64,000 bases of DNA from JAGQPD01 sp020426865 (GCA_041399065.1 JAWKTN010000002.1:372001-436000); one strand, 5' to 3'; shown: positions 25,672 to 35,573, counted from the first letter of the stretch. Notes: generated from the sequence alone by a model not told the origin. Program-made: numbers and translations.

Positions 25672-26169
25672 ATGCAAACGAAAACGGATTTGGAATCGCT
25701 CATTCATGATCTACAGTCGAGTGATCGCGAGCGAAGTCGGGCGGCGGCCAGGCATCTGGCGACGATGGGACCGGAGGCAGCACCAGCGGCGGTTGCCTTG
25801 CTCGAACTCTGTGGGTCGGACGCTGAATATGACAAGTGGGCGATCGTGGCATTGGAAGAAATGGGTTCGCCTCGGCAGGCCGACGCAGACCAACTGGCGG
25901 GGATGCTGAGGAACAACTGCGAGACCGTGGCATATTGGGCAGCGACGCTCTTGGGCCGGCTCGGATCCGCTGCTGACCAAACGGTGTCCCAACTCGCCCA
26001 GGCCATGGAGTCCTCGGGATCGATGGCCGTGCGCGAGCGATCGGCGTGGGCGTTGGGACGCATGGGACCAGCGATCCACCGTGTCAGCGCACAACTACAC
26101 CGCACCGCGAGCGGCCAACACAAACGGCTGGCCCGCCTGGCCGCGACGGCGATTGAATCGACCAAGTAG
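25672..26169 (+). CDS. HEAT-repeat protein
   Basis: 165 residues made of PBS-lyase-type HEAT helices: RSRAAARHLATMGPEAAPAA, YDKWAIVALEEMGSP, VAYWAATLLGRLGSAADQTV and RERSAWALGRMGPAIHRVSA. Soluble, no signal peptide. Starts 5 bases after ppk2. A protein-binding adaptor role is usual for such repeats; the partner is unknown. Confidence 0.85.
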   Translation: MQTKTDLESLIHDLQSSDRERSRAAARHLATMGPEAAPAAVALLELCGSDAEYDKWAIVALEEMGSPRQADADQLAGMLRNNCETVAYWAATLLGRLGSAADQTVSQLAQAMESSGSMAVRERSAWALGRMGPAIHRVSAQLHRTASGQHKRLARLAATAIESTK

Positions 26170-26283
26170 TTCTCCCAGGAATCGCACGGCAACGATCGCC
26201 AGATCAAGTTCACCAAGCGATGATCGTCAGATGCTGGCGATCGTCGAGTATTGGCGGTCTCCGATGTTGGCGGTCTCCGATGG

Positions 26284-27474
26284 TTAACTGCGCTGCCAGC
26301 AGAGTGGATCGTCGGCGGCTCCAAGAATGCCGTCGATGGTCTCGTCCAGTTGTTGCACTTCGCTGCGGCAGCGGTCGGCGACGTCATTCACTTCCCACCG
26401 ATCGTCGGGTTTGACGAACAAACGATGTTTCATACGATCTTGCCGCGCGCGGCAATAGAACCAGGAATTCGTCATGATGGATTCTTCTTGTTCGCTCACG
26501 GACATCGCCGCTTGACGCAGCGACGCCGAGGGGTCGTCCAGCAGCGGCAAAACACTTCCTCGCGGCAATTCCCCAGAAATCGGAACACCAAGGCACCAGG
26601 GCTCTAGCGTCGCCCGCATATCACAAGGCTGCCAGATAACCGAAGCGCGTTGCAGGGCGCCGCGACCGTCGGGAAAACGCCATAGCGAAGGACTTTGCAG
26701 CAAGTTTCCCCACAGATGATCTTCTCCGCTGCCAACTCCTCCGTGTTCGCCCAATGGATAGCCACGGGATGACGTGACATGCCAAAGTGCCTTGGCCGCC
26801 GTCGGGTGACTTCCGAAATACTGCAGGAGGGCATCGACGTGAGCGTCGATGGCCATCACCTGAGCGCCGTAGGCCTGTGCGATACCAAGCACGACGTCAG
26901 GGTCAATGTCCGAGGACAACTGGCAATGTGGAGATGCGGTCCAATGAGGTGGTGCCGGATCCTCTTCGTCGGCGAGGTCCGCACGCATTTCCCAGGGGGC
27001 GTCCCACCTCCCGGCCAATCCACGGGCGTGGATCCATAACAGATAAGGCTCGGGCAAATCGTCCAATACACTTGCCGCTGTCGCCAGCACTTCCGCGGCC
27101 TGGATCTCCTCCAATTCGCAAGCCGCTTCCTGTCTGTCAAGCGTGGGGACGAAGACCTTGCGTTGAAACCTATCGGCTACGGCCATTTGAACGACATCGA
27201 TGTCGTCAGTGACTAGAGCCGTGGCGATTCCGTGTTGGTTGAGGGTTGCAGCAAGACACGTTGTCGGCGACGACGCCTTGGAGGCCGCGTGTATCCCCAA
27301 CCAATACGAACGATAGAGCTGCCGCAGGTCGCCAGAGTCGCCCCAGGCCCATTCGACCAACAGCGACTGCGTCGCTAGTTGATTGAATCCCGGAGTATCA
27401 ATCCAAGTGTTGCCGTACGGACCAACAAATCCGGCGCCGAGACGATCGCAGACGAGCACGATAGCGTTGGACAT
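26284..27474 (-). CDS. Sulfatase-fold protein lacking the catalytic Cys/Ser motif
   Basis: 396 residues from MSNAIVLVCDRLGAGFVGPY. The first strand, the GN.WIDTPGFNQLATQSLLVE segment and VTSSRGYPLGEHGGVGSG (near 260) follow the alkaline-phosphatase/sulfatase fold. The C-x-P-S-R formylglycine motif expected near residue 50-60 is not present, and the first strand ends CDRLG, with a single Asp. It may be a catalytically inactive or diverged member. No signal peptide, unlike typical planctomycete sulfatases. Single-gene unit. Confidence 0.75.
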   Translation of the reverse strand: MSNAIVLVCDRLGAGFVGPYGNTWIDTPGFNQLATQSLLVEWAWGDSGDLRQLYRSYWLGIHAASKASSPTTCLAATLNQHGIATALVTDDIDVVQMAVADRFQRKVFVPTLDRQEAACELEEIQAAEVLATAASVLDDLPEPYLLWIHARGLAGRWDAPWEMRADLADEEDPAPPHWTASPHCQLSSDIDPDVVLGIAQAYGAQVMAIDAHVDALLQYFGSHPTAAKALWHVTSSRGYPLGEHGGVGSGEDHLWGNLLQSPSLWRFPDGRGALQRASVIWQPCDMRATLEPWCLGVPISGELPRGSVLPLLDDPSASLRQAAMSVSEQEESIMTNSWFYCRARQDRMKHRLFVKPDDRWEVNDVADRCRSEVQQLDETIDGILGAADDPLCWQRS

Positions 27475-27618
27475 AACCGAGGCCTCCCTACTTCGTATTA
27501 CCGATTCCCTCAATGGCTTCCACTCACTCGCAGCAAGGAACGCTCCAGGCACGGCGAATAGGGAGTTAACTCGTTGTGGCGTAGCTTAGCAGAGTGGGAC
27601 CGAACATTGCGAGGCACA

Positions 27619-28419
27619 TCAGGCCAACGACGACATATTCTGCGTCCGATTGCGCCATTCTCGATAAACAATTTTAGGAAACACGACAGCGTCGCGAGCA
27701 TAACGCTTGAATAATCGACGTGGTTCGCTGGCCAAACGATGGACCCATTCCAGTCCCGACTTTTGCATCCAGACGGGCGCACGCGGTTTTTCGCCGGCCA
27801 AAAAATCGATGGTGGCGCCAACGCACAAGGCGATTTTGGCGGACAATTGTCGATGATGTTGATGGACCCAAAGCTCTTGCTTGGGAGCTCCCAGACCAAC
27901 GACCAGGCAATCCGGTTGGGCAGCGGCCACTCGGCGGATGATATCCTCGTTAGCAGCGTCGCTCTTTTCGAAACCAAGGGGAGGGCTGAAAGTCCCAACC
28001 ACTTTCACAGCAGGCCATCGACGTTCGATATTTTCTTTTGCGCGATCGGCGACCCCCTCAGCGGCCCCGAGCAGAAACACGGTGATCGGCCGTTCTGGCG
28101 TGGCGGCGGCAAAGAGCGTTGGTACGAGGTCCGAACCGGTGACGCGTTCCGGAAGCGTTTTGCCCAACAGTCGCGAGGCAAGGACAACAGGAGCACCATC
28201 GGCGAGGATCAGGGATGCGTCGGCATATGCCGCGCGCAAGTCAGATCGTTCCTGTAGCATGACGGTGTGATCCACGTTGGGTGTTACGACATAGTGACAC
28301 GTCACCTCCGAACCGAAGATCCAGTCCTGCAGTTGGCGCACTGCCTGAGTCATTGTCAAGGCATCGATCTGCACGCCGAACAAGTGGACACGACGATCGC
28401 GTTGAGGGGTATCATTCAT
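27619..28419 (-). CDS. WecG/TagA/CpsF-family glycosyltransferase
   Basis: 266 residues from MNDTPQRDRRVHLFGVQIDA. Family blocks are clear: VVTPNVDHTVMLQERSDLRA, YADASLILADGAPVVLASRL, ERVTGSDLVPTLF, FLLGAAEGVADRAKENIERR, CLVVGLGAPKQELWVHQH and CVGATIDFLAGEKPRAPVWM. GT26 enzymes add ManNAc(A)-type sugars to a lipid-linked GlcNAc during polymer synthesis. An alternative GTG start at 28482 overlaps the stop of the polymerase gene. Last gene of the leftward exopolysaccharide unit. Confidence 0.9.
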   Translation of the reverse strand: MNDTPQRDRRVHLFGVQIDALTMTQAVRQLQDWIFGSEVTCHYVVTPNVDHTVMLQERSDLRAAYADASLILADGAPVVLASRLLGKTLPERVTGSDLVPTLFAAATPERPITVFLLGAAEGVADRAKENIERRWPAVKVVGTFSPPLGFEKSDAANEDIIRRVAAAQPDCLVVGLGAPKQELWVHQHHRQLSAKIALCVGATIDFLAGEKPRAPVWMQKSGLEWVHRLASEPRRLFKRYARDAVVFPKIVYREWRNRTQNMSSLA

Positions 28420-28481
28420 GGCATTTTTTAGCAGTTGGATAACGAATTTTGGAGTCGACGTGGGAAACGACCAGCAATTCA

Positions 28482-29906
28482 CTACCGTGGCGAATTGGCC
28501 AAACGCCAGAAGGGACTGGGCGATTCGAATTGACCGGTGGCCCGCGGCGTTGACATAGCAGGTTCCTGCTGGGATCTCAGCGCCGCCGTCAGACCGGCCA
28601 ACAAGTATAGGATACCGTTCTCCATGGGCGAATAGCTAACCTCGTGGAACAGCATTTGGACCATATAGGCGATCATGAACCCTAGCATCAGTAGTCCATG
28701 CGATCTCATCCAGTCGGGCGCACGTTGGTTACACCATAGCTGCCATGCGCCACGTCCCCAGCGGTAGAGGAGCAGTCCGTACAGCAGCAGGCCGAACAGC
28801 CCCAGGTCGACCAGCAACGAAAGAAATGTATTGTGGTGGATATAGCCGCGGATCGCTTCATGTCGCAATGGCAATGCGCGATCGTTGAGAAACCGTTGGT
28901 TCTCGCGACTGAAGTGACCGAAACCGAAGCCGGATATCGGCCGTTCTTTGAACATCAGCCAGGAGACATAGGCGAAGCTACCGCGCATGCTGGTGGATTC
29001 ACGCGTTTCCGCCGCACTATACTCCCGCTGGAACGACACCAGCTTGTCTCCTTTAACGGCCACAACCGCCAGCCCGGCAAACATCATGCAGGCGATCGCC
29101 GCCCAGCGTGTCCGTCCATGGAGCGTGGCAAAGGTCGTCAGGGCCACAATCAAAGCGACACCCATCCACACTGAGCGGGTGTAGGTAACGTAGAGCGATC
29201 CCAGGAAAATGGGCAGTAGCACGATGCCAATGAGCTGGCCGCGGCGACCGAATCGCCCTTGCCAGTTCAGTAGCATCCACGCCATGAACCAGGCTGCCGT
29301 CAGGTAGACACCTAGACGCACCGACTGCAGGAACGGACCGCGGGCACGTCCAAAGTGGATGCCAATGGTCGGGTCGGCGATATACTTGGGAAACACCATG
29401 CTCCACGTCTGCGTTACTTCGAAAAACGCCGTGAAAGCCAGGTAGACGCCAAAAACGATCATTAGCAATTGTGAGACTTCGACATCCCTGCGTGTGACGG
29501 TTGATTGGCGTACGATCCAATAAAGGATCAGCGGAATGAGATAGCCGTTGATGAGATGTTGGACGATGGGAACTTGACCAGGGTCGTGGTTCCTGAAATC
29601 GTGCGTAAATGTATTGAAGCACAGGAGGCCAAAAAACGAGAACATGATGATCTCGTCACGGGTGATTGGCTTGGGCGTCGTTCTTCCCAGTCGCCATTGC
29701 ACGGCGAAGGAGCCGATAGCCCATAACAGCAGCAGTCGATCCATCGACATGGAGATTCCGCCGACATCGAAATGCAGAAAATCGTAGCCCAACACGGAGG
29801 CCACGATCAAGTAAAGTGTGCTCCCCACGACCAGGGAGCCGCGGAGGACAAAATACGTCCCCCAGACCAGCCCCACGATCGCGGCAATGATAGCGAATAG
29901 TGTCAT
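28482..29906 (-). CDS. O-antigen ligase / polymerase family membrane protein
   Basis: 474 residues with ten or more hydrophobic segments beginning MTLFAIIAAIVGLVWGTYFV. A long extracytoplasmic loop near 300-360 carries the family motif around GFGFGHFSRENQRFLND and IRGYIHHNTFLSLLVDLGLF, where the HN-hydrophobic-L pattern is diagnostic. It acts in the membrane to polymerise or ligate lipid-linked repeat units. Start ATG overlaps the Wzz-like stop (TGATG). Confidence 0.88.
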   Translation of the reverse strand: MTLFAIIAAIVGLVWGTYFVLRGSLVVGSTLYLIVASVLGYDFLHFDVGGISMSMDRLLLLWAIGSFAVQWRLGRTTPKPITRDEIIMFSFFGLLCFNTFTHDFRNHDPGQVPIVQHLINGYLIPLILYWIVRQSTVTRRDVEVSQLLMIVFGVYLAFTAFFEVTQTWSMVFPKYIADPTIGIHFGRARGPFLQSVRLGVYLTAAWFMAWMLLNWQGRFGRRGQLIGIVLLPIFLGSLYVTYTRSVWMGVALIVALTTFATLHGRTRWAAIACMMFAGLAVVAVKGDKLVSFQREYSAAETRESTSMRGSFAYVSWLMFKERPISGFGFGHFSRENQRFLNDRALPLRHEAIRGYIHHNTFLSLLVDLGLFGLLLYGLLLYRWGRGAWQLWCNQRAPDWMRSHGLLMLGFMIAYMVQMLFHEVSYSPMENGILYLLAGLTAALRSQQEPAMSTPRATGQFESPSPFWRLANSPR

Positions 29907-31414
29907 CAGTTATGGTACGTGTTCAACATGCTCTGGACTTGGTTTACCACATCCCTAAAGGATAGACCGTCCCGAGTCCTCAGGCTGCGAGTTGCCACCT
30001 CGTCGGGTCGAGCAACTCGTGCCTCTTTGACCGGTTGCGCGGATGCTTTCTTGTGCGTTGACGGTTGCACCGGTTGTACGGTCAGGAAGACCAAACCGCA
30101 GCCGGTAATAAAACCGCCAAACATGCCAGCCAACACCATCATCGCTCGTCCCGGACCAACGGGTCGATCTCCGGTCGTGGGTTGATCGAGCGACGTCAAC
30201 AGGCTGGACGAGGTTGTGGCTGCCAAACTGGCTCTGGCATCCATGAGATCTTCGCGAGCGGTTCGGACGATTTGGCGTTGATGATCAGCAGCGTCCAGCA
30301 AATTTTGGTATTCAACGCGTAGCTCGTTCAACTGGACCATGCGTTCGTCCAATTCTGCGGACCGATGTTGCAAATCGGCGATGCGAGCGGTGTAGACGCG
30401 GCTGTCGACATCCAGTCCCGCGATGGCGACGGAGACTTCCTTTCGCATGGTTTCTTGGATCTCCTTTTCAGCGGCCAACGCCTCGATCAGGGCCGGGTGT
30501 TCCGGGGTCAGGTTCGCGGCCTTTCGGGCGGCCGCCAACTGAGCTTCAATTAGCCCAGCCTTGAGCTGTCGCAACCCGGGTTGCAGCTCCAACAATTGGT
30601 TCGGAGTCGCGAGAATGCCGTCCGTCTGGCTTTGGTTGTCCCGCAAGACCAATCGCAACGTCGCCGCCGATCGTTGTTGAGCTTGCAGTTGCCGGATTTC
30701 GTTTTGCACGTCCACGCTCAAACGCCGAATGCTGCTCTCACCAGTCGTCGACTGGTTCAGTATCCGCAACTCGGGCAGGTCCGCACCAGCTTGATGTTCC
30801 AACTTGGCAACATCGAGCGAAATCCGCGACAACTCCTCTTCGGCAAGCTTGCGGGCTCGCGACAGTTCGTCGACCATACTGGTAGCACGTTGATTGCGCA
30901 CGTCGCGGAAGTGTTTGTCGAGGTTCCGGAAGATCGAGCTGTTGAATTCAATCGCTCGTTCAGGATCTTCATCGATCACATTAAGGTGTACGATTTCGGT
31001 TTTGCCGAATTCAGCACCATTCGGGGCATTGAGCTTGACAATTCGCCGAGCGTCCTCAACGTCCGTCAGTGTAGGCCATTGTGACGGTTTTCGGTAGCCT
31101 TGGGGAGGGCCAACTTCTTGCAATGCGGCACGGACGACAGGCCGACTGCGAACGAGTTCCAACACGGTTTCCTGCGTCGTCTTCATTTCGTCGATGTGGC
31201 TGAAGCGGCCAAGATGCGACTCACCATTGGCACCGACCGCCTCGTCGCGAATCATCAAGGTTTGTGACGCTTCCCAACGATTGGTCTTAAGCACGGCGAA
31301 ACCGACCGCGGCCAGGGTCATCACCACCGTGGGAGCGATCAGCATCCAGCGGTTCTCTTTAGCGATCTTCAGGAGATCCTCGAAACTGGGAATAACTGGC
31401 GAGCTCTGCGACAT
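29906..31414 (-). CDS. Wzz-like chain-length determinant / polysaccharide export protein
   Basis: 502 residues from MSQSSPVIPSFEDLLKIAKE; an ATG at 31426 would add four. The first membrane helix is near 28-45 (MLIAPTVVMTLAAVGFAVL) and the last near 425-445 (AMMVLAGMFGGFITGCGLVF). Between them is a long coiled coil, for example EELSRISLDVAKLEHQAGAD. No tyrosine-kinase domain is attached; the tail is short and basic. Such proteins set chain length or drive export of exopolysaccharide. First gene of the leftward unit. Confidence 0.87.
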   Translation of the reverse strand: MSQSSPVIPSFEDLLKIAKENRWMLIAPTVVMTLAAVGFAVLKTNRWEASQTLMIRDEAVGANGESHLGRFSHIDEMKTTQETVLELVRSRPVVRAALQEVGPPQGYRKPSQWPTLTDVEDARRIVKLNAPNGAEFGKTEIVHLNVIDEDPERAIEFNSSIFRNLDKHFRDVRNQRATSMVDELSRARKLAEEELSRISLDVAKLEHQAGADLPELRILNQSTTGESSIRRLSVDVQNEIRQLQAQQRSAATLRLVLRDNQSQTDGILATPNQLLELQPGLRQLKAGLIEAQLAAARKAANLTPEHPALIEALAAEKEIQETMRKEVSVAIAGLDVDSRVYTARIADLQHRSAELDERMVQLNELRVEYQNLLDAADHQRQIVRTAREDLMDARASLAATTSSSLLTSLDQPTTGDRPVGPGRAMMVLAGMFGGFITGCGLVFLTVQPVQPSTHKKASAQPVKEARVARPDEVATRSLRTRDGLSFRDVVNQVQSMLNTYHN

Positions 31415-31577
31415 GCTTGTCTCCACGGAATCGGTTACGGTTTATCGCCGCTGGTCTCAGACTGCGTAAGACGGGTCGGCGGGGCGTGCCGGGCATAAAA
31501 GCAAAGGGTATGCCAACCCGCCACGCCGGCGCGATTCCCGGCTGATTTCACGTTTTTCCCGGGATTTTCCCCAGGGC

Positions 31578-31649
31578 ATTCATGAATGTTGAGATTAATC
31601 AACAAACCACCAGGTAATGCGATGATTCGCAACATCAACAGCATGTTGC
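31578..31649. promoter_or_regulatory. Three palindromes in the divergent exopolysaccharide promoter
   Basis: CATTCATGAATG (31578-31589) is a perfect palindrome. TGTTGA-N6-TCAACA (31587-31604) overlaps it, and GCAACAT-N7-ATGTTGC (31629-31649) follows. They lie in the 444-bp gap between the start of the Wzz-like gene and the start of the GNAT/FemAB-like gene. Likely operators for the two divergent units; no regulator gene is nearby. Confidence 0.4.
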
Positions 31650-31858
31650 AAACTGTCAACGCGCGGCTGTCGCCCCAACGACAATTCCCAGGAAGTGACT
31701 TGCATCTCTGCCGCCATATCGCACATTTTACGTGATGCATTAGTCGGCGCGCCATCCGTATGCGCTCACGATGGCATGAAAATCGCACAACTCGCAACGG
31801 TCTCCCACTCTGCAACGGTGGGGTTGCGCACCGACAACACAGGAGCTACCAGCACCAT

Positions 31859-32992
31859 ATGACAACTGTTCGTCGCATCACCGTTTATCAAGAACTTTCT
31901 GAGTTGGCCTCGGCGTGGAACGAACTCGCCCGCGGCGTCCCCTTTCGTCAATGGGAATGGCTACACAGTTGGTGGGAGGAGTTTGGTGAAACGTCCGAGC
32001 TCTACACGTTAACGGTCCGTGACGATCATGACAAATTGCTCGGCGTCGCCCCCTGGTATATTGAAAACTCTTCCACGCGAGGGCGTGTCATTCGCTTTCT
32101 CGGTTCGGGCAGCGTCTGCACCGACTACCAATCGTTACTTTGCCGCCGTGAAGATTCCCAGACGGTCGCCGGTGCGATCGCCAATTGGCTCAAACAGGCA
32201 GGTAGTTCAACCGTCATTGCGAATGGCAACGATGGTTGGGACTTGATCGACTTGGAAGGCATCGACGCCGAGGACGCGACGATCACCGCCCTGACGGAAT
32301 CCCTCAAACAAACTGGGGTCAATGTTTGGGAAACACCTGGACTGAATTGTTGGCGTCTGCCACTCCCCCGTACGATCCCCGATTTTGTCTCACTGTTCGG
32401 TAAGAGCAGTAAGAGCCAGGTGAAACGGATGATCAACCGCCTTGCCAAATCCGACGATCTGCAGGTCGGCCTGGTTTCAACACGAGAAGAACTCGACTCG
32501 ATCTGGGGCAAGTTCGTTGAGCTGCATCAACGGCGATGGCGAAGCTTGGGGCACCCAGGATGCTTTCATGACAGTCGCTTCGAGAGATTTCTCCGCAAGA
32601 CGTCTGAACGGATGTATGATTCCGGACAATTGCAGATCTTTTGGTTGTCACAAAACGAGAAGGTCGTGGCGGTACACTACCACGTCGTCGGCGACCGAAT
32701 CGCGTACCTCTATCAGTCGGGGATCGACCCTGATGAATTGGCGACGAGTCCTGGACGGTTGTTGTTTGCGCACGTGTTAACCCATGGCGTCAACAACGAC
32801 TGGTCCGCCTATGATTTTCTCCGCGGGGACGAAAGCTACAAGGCTTGGTGGCGAGCGGAACCGAGGGTTTCGATACAAGTCCACGCGGTGGCTGCCAAGC
32901 GGTCGGCACAACTGCGATATGGTATGTGGTCGGCGGGCGAAACGCTGAAAGATTGGATGAAATCCGGTATGGAAATGACTGGCCTTCGCTAA
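31859..32992 (+). CDS. GNAT / FemAB-like (BioF2-type) acyltransferase
   Basis: 377 residues from MTTVRRITVYQELSELASAW, with AGGAG 8 bases before the ATG. The N-terminal half has FRQWEWLHSWWEEFGETSEL, and the C-terminal half carries the Acetyltransf_6 blocks FVELHQRRWRSLGHPGCF, VVAVHYHVVGDRIAYLYQSG and YDFLRGDESYKAWW. Such proteins acylate or aminoacylate cell-surface polymers and are regular members of exopolysaccharide clusters (EpsF/PEP-CTERM-linked type). First gene of the rightward unit; the deacetylase starts 12 bases after its stop. Confidence 0.85.
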   Translation: MTTVRRITVYQELSELASAWNELARGVPFRQWEWLHSWWEEFGETSELYTLTVRDDHDKLLGVAPWYIENSSTRGRVIRFLGSGSVCTDYQSLLCRREDSQTVAGAIANWLKQAGSSTVIANGNDGWDLIDLEGIDAEDATITALTESLKQTGVNVWETPGLNCWRLPLPRTIPDFVSLFGKSSKSQVKRMINRLAKSDDLQVGLVSTREELDSIWGKFVELHQRRWRSLGHPGCFHDSRFERFLRKTSERMYDSGQLQIFWLSQNEKVVAVHYHVVGDRIAYLYQSGIDPDELATSPGRLLFAHVLTHGVNNDWSAYDFLRGDESYKAWWRAEPRVSIQVHAVAAKRSAQLRYGMWSAGETLKDWMKSGMEMTGLR

Positions 32993-33004
32993 TCCCAGGG
33001 GAAT

Positions 33005-33892
33005 GTGCACATGAACTTCGGCAAAAAACTACTCCTGGCCTCTTACTATCAATCGACGCTTCCCTATCGCTTGTGGCGAAATCGCCGCGCGGCGGCAGCG
33101 GGTATCGCTCCTATTCGCATCCTATTTTATCACCGAGTGGCCGACTTTTGTCCCAACCCTTGGTCCATGCCGTGGCACACGTTCCATGAACAGATCGAGT
33201 GGATTCGCCACAATTTTGAGATCATTACGTTGGCCGAAGCTCAACGTCGAATGTCGGAGCAGGACAGCCACAATGAAGCGGCGGTGATCACGTTCGACGA
33301 CGGCTACGCCGATAACTGCGACGACGCCCTACCCTACTTGATCGACAACCAGATTCCCTTCACGTACTTTGTGACCACAAAACACATTCTCGAACAACTC
33401 CCCTTCCCTCACGACCTGGCTCGTGAAGAGCCGCTTTATCCCAACACGGTATCGCAGCTGAGAGAGCTCGTCGCAGCTGGGGTCGAGATCGGTGCCCACA
33501 CCCGCAATCACGCGAATCTCGGTCGTCTCCACGACCCGGCTCGACTGCGCAGTGAAACGATTGAGGCGGCCCAAGAGATGGAACAAGCCATTGGGTGTCG
33601 GATGCGATACTTCGCCTTTCCGTTTGGTCAGGTTGAAAATCTAAATCGATCGGTTTTCACGTTGTTCCGCGAGGCCGGGTACGCTGGCGTTTGTTCGGCA
33701 TACGGTGGTTACAACGTGCCGGGAGACGACCCGTTCCATCTGCGCCGACTGCACGGCGATCCGAATACCATGCGAATCAAGAACTGGATGACATACGACG
33801 AGCGAGTTGCCCGCCAGGCGCCGAGCTACGAATATCGGGAAACCACGACGGACTTGTCCGAGGAGTGCCTCGAGGAAGCGACCGCTTCATGA
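33005..33892 (+). CDS. Polysaccharide deacetylase (NodB domain)
   Basis: 295 residues. NodB motif 1 is AAVITFDDGYADNCDDALPY with the metal-binding Asp pair, motif 2 is EIGAHTRNHANLG (H-x3-H), and motif 3 is RYFAFPFGQ. It removes N- or O-acetyl groups from a polysaccharide at or outside the membrane. A clear signal peptide is not visible, although a basic stretch with LLLASYYQ lies at the start. ATG at 33005, with a second ATG at 33011. Its stop overlaps the flippase start (ATGA at 33889). Confidence 0.92.
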   Translation: MHMNFGKKLLLASYYQSTLPYRLWRNRRAAAAGIAPIRILFYHRVADFCPNPWSMPWHTFHEQIEWIRHNFEIITLAEAQRRMSEQDSHNEAAVITFDDGYADNCDDALPYLIDNQIPFTYFVTTKHILEQLPFPHDLAREEPLYPNTVSQLRELVAAGVEIGAHTRNHANLGRLHDPARLRSETIEAAQEMEQAIGCRMRYFAFPFGQVENLNRSVFTLFREAGYAGVCSAYGGYNVPGDDPFHLRRLHGDPNTMRIKNWMTYDERVARQAPSYEYRETTTDLSEECLEEATAS

Positions 33893-35496
33893 GCTACCAA
33901 CCAACGACTCTGCTCGATGCCGACGCCGACGACGGCCCCTGCCTCGATCAACACGCTTGCGACCATGGCAATGGCCATGACGTGTCTTCGCATCACGGTG
34001 ACGCACTGGCAAGCGGCATTGCCATATTACTGGTGATGACCGTTCTCCAACGGGGCATTGGGTTCGCTCGCAATATCCTCTTTTGCCGACTGTTGGAACC
34101 GGACGAACTCGGACGCTGGAACCTGGCATTCAACATGCTCGTGTTGGTTGCCCCGCTGATCGTATTGGGAATCCCGGGATCGTTTGGACGGTACGTCGAA
34201 TACTATCGTCAACGAGGTCAATTGCGGATGTTCTTGCGCCGCACCGGCAAAGCAACGCTTGCCTTGGCGGCCTTGGGTTTGGGGATTCTTGTACTGATGC
34301 GTGACTCGCTGGAGTGGATGATCTTCGGCGATTCGCAATCGACGCTGATGGTATGGTCCCTGTTAGGGACGTTAGCCTTTGCGACGGCATTCAATTTTCT
34401 TACCGAGCTCCTTACGGCACTGAAGAAAATTCGCGTCGTATCGTTCATGCAATTTGCGAACAGCCTGGTTTTTGCCGCGATAGGACTGCTCCTTATTGGT
34501 GTCTGGCGACTCAGCACCGAGGGGGTCGTGATTGCCTACGGCGCGGCTTGCGGCACGACCAGTATCGTGGCGATGATGATCGTCGTGCGTGGTTGGGGCG
34601 TCGTCCCACCTGCGGCCCAGGAAATGTCTCATCGCGACTTGTGGTCCAAGCTGATGCCGTTTGCTGCATGGATGTGGCTGACGAATCTGCTCTCCAATAT
34701 GTTCACGGCGGCCGATCGTTATATGATCGTACACCTGTCGCACACCGACGCTCGCGGCGCTTGCGAGCTCGTGGGACAATACCACAGCAGCCGCATCGTT
34801 CCAGAACTAATGGTGGCGGTGGCGGTGTTGATCAGCAATGCCGCGTTGCCATACTTGAGTAACGATTGGGAAACTGGGCGAAGATCGCGCGTGTCACTCC
34901 ATCAAAACCGTGTATTGAAGTTGTACGCGATCGGCATGACAGGAGGAAGCCTGGTGCTGATGATGGTGGCTCCCTGGTTGTTCCACTATGCGATGGGGGG
35001 CAAATATGCCACTGGCCTCTCCGTTCTTCCATGGACGATCATGGGTTGCATATGGGCCGGCTTGATCCTGGTTGCCCAAAACTATTTGTGGTGTGCCGAA
35101 CGGGCTCGCGTTGCCAGCTTCTCGCTGTTAGCCGGCCTGATCATCAACGTGGTGCTCAATGCCTGGATGCTGCCACGCTGGGGACTTGTCGGTGCGATCC
35201 TTGCTACGGCCATCGCCAACGCGTTCACGCTGGCCGCTGTCGTGTACATGTCGTGCAAACAGGGAATGACACTGGAGCCGACGACTGTCTTTGCTTTGAC
35301 ATTACCCACGATCCTTGGCCTGGGAATTGCCCAAGCGACCGTGGTATTTACGCTGATCCTGTTCTTGGGGTTTTCGCGCAACTGGCTGATCAGCGCGGAA
35401 GACTGGCAGTGGATCCGCCAGCAGATCGCCGACCGTGTTCCTTCGCGAAACATGCAGACGACCGTCATCGGAAGACTGCAACAAAAGACAACTTGA
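33889..35496 (+). CDS. Wzx-like oligosaccharide flippase
   Basis: 535 residues. An acidic N-terminal tail (about 1-40, DADADDGPCLDQHACDHGNG) precedes 12 or so membrane helices of the polysaccharide transport (MATE-like) type, starting GIAILLVMTVLQRGIGFARN. The family feature PFAAWMWLTNLLSNMFTAADRY (split near residue 275) is present. It moves lipid-linked repeat units across the membrane. The start at 33889 overlaps the deacetylase stop by 4 bases; a longer frame from 33691 lies inside the deacetylase gene and is rejected. Confidence 0.9.
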   Translation: MSYQPTTLLDADADDGPCLDQHACDHGNGHDVSSHHGDALASGIAILLVMTVLQRGIGFARNILFCRLLEPDELGRWNLAFNMLVLVAPLIVLGIPGSFGRYVEYYRQRGQLRMFLRRTGKATLALAALGLGILVLMRDSLEWMIFGDSQSTLMVWSLLGTLAFATAFNFLTELLTALKKIRVVSFMQFANSLVFAAIGLLLIGVWRLSTEGVVIAYGAACGTTSIVAMMIVVRGWGVVPPAAQEMSHRDLWSKLMPFAAWMWLTNLLSNMFTAADRYMIVHLSHTDARGACELVGQYHSSRIVPELMVAVAVLISNAALPYLSNDWETGRRSRVSLHQNRVLKLYAIGMTGGSLVLMMVAPWLFHYAMGGKYATGLSVLPWTIMGCIWAGLILVAQNYLWCAERARVASFSLLAGLIINVVLNAWMLPRWGLVGAILATAIANAFTLAAVVYMSCKQGMTLEPTTVFALTLPTILGLGIAQATVVFTLILFLGFSRNWLISAEDWQWIRQQIADRVPSRNMQTTVIGRLQQKTT

Positions 35497-35573
35497 CACA
35501 CACCTATTGGACATTTGACAACAAGCGTCATTCGCATCGCACCATCATCACAGCCCTGAAGAGACCAACCTAA

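Noticed and set aside
33691..33888. N-terminal extension of the flippase
   Set aside because: Overlaps the deacetylase in another frame; the ATGA-coupled start at 33889 is the natural one.
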